The notes below the pieces were generated by a model, which was not told where the DNA came from, did not search any database, and saw only the letters and a program-made list of their open reading frames with translations. Both the position numbers and the translations under genes were made by a program. A DNA stretch of 64,000 nt, taken from contig JAFXTN010000024.1 of NCBI GenBank assembly GCA_017535785.1, forward strand, positions 1 through 64,000. Direction: 5' to 3'. Positions 59,891 to 64,000 of the stretch are shown here, piece after piece (position 1 is the stretch's first letter; each line of letters begins with the position of its first letter). The DNA comes from Butyrivibrio sp. GTDB taxonomy: Bacteria > Bacillota > Clostridia > Lachnospirales > Lachnospiraceae.

Positions 59891-62017
59891 CTATGAATAC
59901 TTTCTCAGTACATTTTTTACCTCGGCAAAAGAGTCCTCAAAAGCTTCTACACATTTTGGATCAAATCTCGTTCCGGAACCGTCAAGGATCACTTCAAGAG
60001 CATCCTGATACGAAGCAGCATCCTTATAAACTCTTAGTGAAGTTACCGCATCAAAAGTATCGGCTATTGCCATGATACGCGCCGAAAGCGGAATGACTTC
60101 TCCGTGAAGTCCCTCGGGATATCCCGTTCCGTCCCAATGTTCATGATGATAAGCTGCCATATTTCTTGCTTCTTTTAAGTAGTTCTCTCCCTCTACGGTA
60201 CTTATAGTATTTTCCAGTATCTTTTTTCCTTCTGTTGTATGAGTCTTCATGATCTCGAATTCTTCGTCAGTAAGCGCATCAGGCTTATTAAGGATCGAAT
60301 CCGGTATCTTGATCTTTCCAATATCATATAGAGGCGTCGACATCTCGACATCCTTCATATATTTGAGCGTGAGTTTCTCTGTGTAATATCCTTTTCGCTT
60401 TAATCCCTCCAAGATAATGCGCACATATGCAGTGGTCTTTTGGATATGTGCCTTGGAATCGATATTCTGGCTCTCGACAATATCAGCCATTGTAGCGACC
60501 AGTCCCGCCTGCATTTTTTCATTGGATCTTGCAAGCATCATGACACTTCGCATCTGCTCGGCTGTAGTATTCGCCATTTGACATATTGAGTTATACAGCA
60601 TTTCAAGCTCGTCATTGGTCCGTATATCGAGCTTTTCAAGCTCGCGGACACTCTCATCGAGTTTTTCCTGATCCTCGATACTCTCCATAAATGTATCTAT
60701 ACGTTTTTCCAAGGAGCCGATAGGATATACCAGATTATGCGATGCCATAAGGATTCCGCTCGACATTATCAGGCAGAAAAAGCCTGAAAATGCAAGTATC
60801 ATCTTGATGACATATCTTTTCAAAAAACTTGCGTAGTCTTCATAAGTGACATCTGCAATAACATAAAATGAACTGTTAGGATCGTCGGTCTTGACCACGT
60901 TATAAGAAGATATCTTATATCCGAAATCTCTGATAGTTTCCCTTATACTCTGCTTATCATCTCCGATAAAAGCAAAAAACGAATCGGTGTCTTCAAGTTT
61001 GCCGCCAACTATGCCGCTACTCTGAAACTTTTCATCCGTATCAAGGATCGTGAACACACCTTCAGGGTTTTTATAATAGATATAAATTCGCTCCAAAAGA
61101 GGGATCGAATCTGTCAAAGACTTAAGCATTTCATTATATTGCTGATACCTGACTCCCTTGTAATTAAAGATCTCTGTCTTTGCCTCGGCAAATATCTCAA
61201 GATATCTTGAATCCATGTTTGTTACAACAAATCGGGACATGTCGGAAGCCATTTCTCTTCCTCTACCTTTGGCCTCCTCATAATTGATCCTCGTACTTAC
61301 AACTCCCAGCACACCTGAAGTAAACAGTGCAACAAGGATGAGTATGATAAGCACCTTTATCATCAATGATGTTTTGCCTTTTTCTTTGGTCTGTGTTATT
61401 TCCTTTCTCTGCGCATTGGTTAAAGGTGTCTGTTTCCATTTACTTATCCTGTACTGAGTTCTCTTTTCGACAGGGACGAGCTTATACATTCCGTATGCAA
61501 CCATTACGGTTATGAGCTTATCTACGAAATTAAGTCCTATAACGAGGATGAAGCTTGCGATCACATATCTCTTTTCATCCATTCCCGCCATCAATCTGGC
61601 AGTCTCGGATATATATTCAAGCTGAGGTTCTCCGAGAAGCAACCATTGAATGGCAATACCGAATAATCCGCTCACAAGAGCAGATTCTATGATAAAGAAG
61701 ATGAGATTTTTTATGGTCTTATTGTCTCTGATAATGAAATAAGTCGCTCTGATCGCCACATATACGCCGATCAGCGAGTAACAGATAGAATCTGGGATAA
61801 AGAAGCCGTATATGATATTGGTCAGGACAGCGACCAATATTCCGGATAACGGTCCCCAGACAAAAGACATAAAGATAGACCCAATGGTATCTAAATAGAT
61901 CGGCAGATTGAGATGCGCAGTCAATCTGAGAAAAAGGATATTGATCGCAGTGCACGATAGTATCCATCCCACGAAAGCCAAACTCTGTTTTTTGATTTTT
62001 TGTGTCGCTGCTCTCAC
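59891..62017 (-). CDS. Membrane HD-GYP-like protein with ECF-type transmembrane domain
   Basis: This is a 708-residue protein. The first 180 residues form a five- to six-helix domain with LPIYLDTIGSIFMSFVWGPLSGILVAVLTNIIYGFF, which resembles the S-component of ECF vitamin transporters. Another helix (about 217-237) starts an external sensory region of about 165 residues, then a helix, a HAMP-like linker and an HD-GYP domain (about 520-705). The GYP half is intact (YHHEHWDGTGYPEGLHG), but the HD motif reads PLYDIGKI, Tyr in place of the metal-binding His. Activity may be lost or altered. It ends 36 bases before the hybrid kinase start. A terminator upstream makes it the first gene of its run. 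Confidence 0.86.
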   Translation of the reverse strand: MRAATQKIKKQSLAFVGWILSCTAINILFLRLTAHLNLPIYLDTIGSIFMSFVWGPLSGILVAVLTNIIYGFFIPDSICYSLIGVYVAIRATYFIIRDNKTIKNLIFFIIESALVSGLFGIAIQWLLLGEPQLEYISETARLMAGMDEKRYVIASFILVIGLNFVDKLITVMVAYGMYKLVPVEKRTQYRISKWKQTPLTNAQRKEITQTKEKGKTSLMIKVLIILILVALFTSGVLGVVSTRINYEEAKGRGREMASDMSRFVVTNMDSRYLEIFAEAKTEIFNYKGVRYQQYNEMLKSLTDSIPLLERIYIYYKNPEGVFTILDTDEKFQSSGIVGGKLEDTDSFFAFIGDDKQSIRETIRDFGYKISSYNVVKTDDPNSSFYVIADVTYEDYASFLKRYVIKMILAFSGFFCLIMSSGILMASHNLVYPIGSLEKRIDTFMESIEDQEKLDESVRELEKLDIRTNDELEMLYNSICQMANTTAEQMRSVMMLARSNEKMQAGLVATMADIVESQNIDSKAHIQKTTAYVRIILEGLKRKGYYTEKLTLKYMKDVEMSTPLYDIGKIKIPDSILNKPDALTDEEFEIMKTHTTEGKKILENTISTVEGENYLKEARNMAAYHHEHWDGTGYPEGLHGEVIPLSARIMAIADTFDAVTSLRVYKDAASYQDALEVILDGSGTRFDPKCVEAFEDSFAEVKNVLRKYS

Positions 62018-62065
62018 CCGGCCATTCTCCTACAATTCAAACACTAGATCATATCAGGATATAAA

Positions 62066-62096
62066 GAGGCGGTAACGAAATGAACATTACCGCCTC
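62066..62096 (-). terminator. Terminator of the chemoreceptor gene at the window edge
   Basis: A perfect 10-bp stem (GAGGCGGTAA with TTACCGCCTC) with an 11-base loop is followed on the minus strand by TTTATATCC. It lies 35 bases past the chemoreceptor stop codon. Confidence 0.78.
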
Positions 62097-62131
62097 CAAC
62101 TTCTTAATAAGTCAAGTCAAACACTATTCTT

Positions 62132-64000
62132 TTATTCTTCAGGTAATTCTTCGGAAATTTCTTCCGGAACTTCTTCCCAAACTTCTTCCGGAGCTTCGTC
62201 TGAAATCTTAAATACATCGATATCCTTCTGTACATCGTTTGCGATATCGGAAATCTGTGTAGCGATCGAAGAAACTTCTTCCATCATGTTGCTTACAACA
62301 GATGTAGAAGCACTGGTCTCCTGAGTTGTTGCGGCATTGGTCTCTGCGATCGATGACAGCGATTCAACAACACCGACAACGGATTCACGGATATTATCAA
62401 GTCTCTCAACCGTTGACGAGATCTCATCGATACTGTCGAGGTTATTGATGATCTCATCCTCAACCGAACCGAATATCTCCTTGGTCTGCTGAACATATTC
62501 ATTCTGTCTGTCAATTATCTTCTTAACGTCATCCATAGCCTCGATAGATCTCTTAGAGTTATCGATGAGCTGCTGGATGATATCGTTGATCTCCTTAGTT
62601 GTATCTGCAGTCTGTGAAGCAAGTGAACCGATCTCACCGGCAACAACCGCAAATCCGCGTCCCGCATCTCCTGCTCTTGCAGCCTCAATAGAAGCATTCA
62701 GTGACAAAAGATTGGTCTGGGTAGCGATAGATGCGATAAGCTCGGAAGCCTTTGCGATCTGGTCTGCGGAATGGCTTGTCTCTGCCGTCTGCTCGTACAT
62801 CGCATCGACCGCCTGCTTGGTCTTTTCGTTGACCTCTCCGAGTTCTCGAAGGATCTCTCCCGCCTTCTTGGAAGAATCCTGCATGGACTGAGAAGCCTCT
62901 TTTAACTGCATTGTCTTTTCCTTGGTCTCCTCAACCATAACACCGATCTCTTTTACGGAATCGGTAGCGTTCTTGGTCTCGATAGACTGATTGGTTGCGC
63001 CCTGGGCGATATCATGAACCGCTACATCTACCTGTCCGATGGACTCAAGTGTAGACTCAGAGTTCTCACGAAGCTTGCCGGATCCGCTCTGCAGATTTCC
63101 TGACAAAGTTCTGAGCGATCTGATAGTCGATTCCACGGCTCCCGAAAGGTTCTTGGTAGCATTTGCGATAAGTCCGACCTCATCCTTACGTCCGTCGTAT
63201 TTAGCAAGTGCAGCCTGTTTGGTGATATCAAGTGTTCCAAGATCCTTGATAACGTGTGTAACTCCCTCGATATCCTTGGATATTGCTTTGGATACAAGGA
63301 TGACTCCTACAAGTGAAAGGATGAACACGATAACAGTCAAAATAAGAATCTTATTACTAAGAGCATTTATATCGCTCATGAAATCACTTTCGGGATCTTC
63401 TACTATGAAACAGAATCCGAAAGCGGGGATACTTCTGTATGACATAATCATCTTGCCGGTTCCCGCTCTGTTAAACATAAAGAATCCCTCGGGATTTTCC
63501 TGCATTTTTTCAATTGCAGCAAGGTGATTTGGATCTTCGATTGCTACTCCAAGAAGTGCGGGATCGGGTGCAAATACATAAGCCGGAGGTGAATCGGTAT
63601 TGGGGTCTCCACTGCTAAGCAGATACATCTGCGCCTCATCAAGTCCCTCGGCGCTAAGTCCGACGATAATATCCTGAAGCTCTTCAACATAAACGCAGCC
63701 TCCGACAAAACCTATGGCCTTGCCCGCTGCATTATAAACATTTGAAAAAGCCATCGCAACGTTCGTATTGGTTGCCGGCGAAAGAACAATACCTGCTACA
63801 AACTGTCCGCCCAGTGTATCAATGATCTGAGTGAAGCCTGCAAGTTCGGCATTGGCTATCTGTCCGACAAATGATTTATCGGTATGAGTGTAAACCTTGG
63901 TGGCATCATCGGCTACGTACATACTCTCTATGTCAGATCTGGTCGTGACAATACTCTCTAAAGCCTTCTGTGCATCCTGCTGTGCCTCCGCGTCGTCTAC
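62132..64000 (-). CDS. Methyl-accepting chemotaxis protein (5' end outside window)
   Basis: This chemoreceptor is cut by the window edge: the reading frame stays open upstream of the first in-window ATG (63922) to base 64000, adding [16 protein letters not shown] and more before it. At least 622 residues are visible. A Cache-type external domain (ending in [18 protein letters not shown]), a helix [19 protein letters not shown] and a HAMP region precede the signalling domain with [40 protein letters not shown]. The C-terminus is an acidic tail ([18 protein letters not shown]) rather than a CheR-docking pentapeptide. The start and full sensor domain cannot be described from this window. Confidence 0.92.
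   Translation of the reverse strand, partial: VDDAEAQQDAQKALESIVTTRSDIESMYVADDATKVYTHTDKSFVGQIANAELAGFTQIIDTLGGQFVAGIVLSPATNTNVAMAFSNVYNAAGKAIGFVGGCVYVEELQDIIVGLSAEGLDEAQMYLLSSGDPNTDSPPAYVFAPDPALLGVAIEDPNHLAAIEKMQENPEGFFMFNRAGTGKMIMSYRSIPAFGFCFIVEDPESDFMSDINALSNKILILTVIVFILSLVGVILVSKAISKDIEGVTHVIKDLGTLDITKQAALAKYDGRKDEVGLIANATKNLSGAVESTIRSLRTLSGNLQSGSGKLRENSESTLESIGQVDVAVHDIAQGATNQSIETKNATDSVKEIGVMVEETKEKTMQLKEASQSMQDSSKKAGEILRELGEVNEKTKQAVDAMYEQTAETSHSADQIAKASELIASIATQTNLLSLNASIEAARAGDAGRGFAVVAGEIGSLASQTADTTKEINDIIQQLIDNSKRSIEAMDDVKKIIDRQNEYVQQTKEIFGSVEDEIINNLDSIDEISSTVERLDNIRESVVGVVESLSSIAETNAATTQETSASTSVVSNMMEEVSSIATQISDIANDVQKDIDVFKISDEAPEEVWEEVPEEISEELPEE

Noticed and set aside
1-64000. 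tRNA, rRNA, riboswitch, insertion sequence or phage genes
   Set aside because: The gaps between genes were read for cloverleaf patterns, long terminal repeats and transposase or integrase motifs and none was convincing. All gaps are under about 215 bases.

Overview
The window reads as chromosome of a Gram-positive anaerobe of the Clostridia, most likely a Lachnospiraceae (Butyrivibrio-like) bacterium. The grounds are low-to-medium GC, AGGAGG-type ribosome binding sites, lipoproteins with Ala/Pro/Glu-rich linkers behind the lipobox cysteine, an agr quorum-sensing locus, YesM/YesN-type two-component systems, a multiple-monosaccharide ABC transporter, and an NADP-type secondary alcohol dehydrogenase resembling the Thermoanaerobacter enzyme. 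This is inference from gene families; no rRNA or other phylogenetic marker is present. I saw no tRNA, rRNA, CRISPR array, phage or insertion sequence. Almost all genes lie on the minus strand in tightly packed operons, and no gene-free stretch exceeds 300 bases.

Layout. (1) 90-5261: dtd, then a split agr quorum-sensing locus. agrA-agrB run on plus. On minus, agrC is followed by a polyphosphate-polymerase (VTC/CYTH) gene, a DUF4956 membrane protein and a 48-residue AgrD-like pheromone precursor. (2) 5290-13183: a TRAP transporter (dctP-dctQ-dctM plus a YcxB-like protein) beside a sensory operon of histidine kinase, AraC-type regulator, membrane-anchored DctP and WYL regulator. (3) 13283-15320: PrsW-like membrane protease with a repetitive Gln/Met tail, then MgtC. 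(4) 15349-27449: an iron/phosphonate-type ABC transporter, next to an operon of HDOD, degenerate GGDEF, degenerate GGDEF-EAL, membrane-anchored binding protein, histidine kinase and AraC regulator. (5) 27469-34537: glycosyltransferase, chemoreceptor, small protein, lipoprotein, COG0523 GTPase, alcohol dehydrogenase and hydroxyacid dehydrogenase. (6) 34641-40946: housekeeping operon pepF-GNAT-trmH-pgm-GGDEF. (7) 41078-50593: multiple-monosaccharide ABC transporter (chvE-mmsA-mmsB) and its sensory operon. (8) 50618-64000: CotH kinase, receiver protein, two HD-GYP proteins, a large propeller hybrid kinase and a chemoreceptor cut by the window edge.

How it works together. The strongest pattern is a sensory module repeated three times. 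Each of three transporters from different families (TRAP, iron-type ABC, sugar ABC) has a lipoprotein binding protein for uptake. Each also has a nearby operon with a second binding protein of the same fold, anchored by one N-terminal helix and lacking a lipobox, coupled to a YesM-type kinase and YesN/AraC-type regulator. The Clostridium beijerinckii XylFII-LytS/YesN xylose sensor is the known precedent for this layout. Around these modules sit many cyclic-di-GMP-type proteins, several of which have lost catalytic residues.
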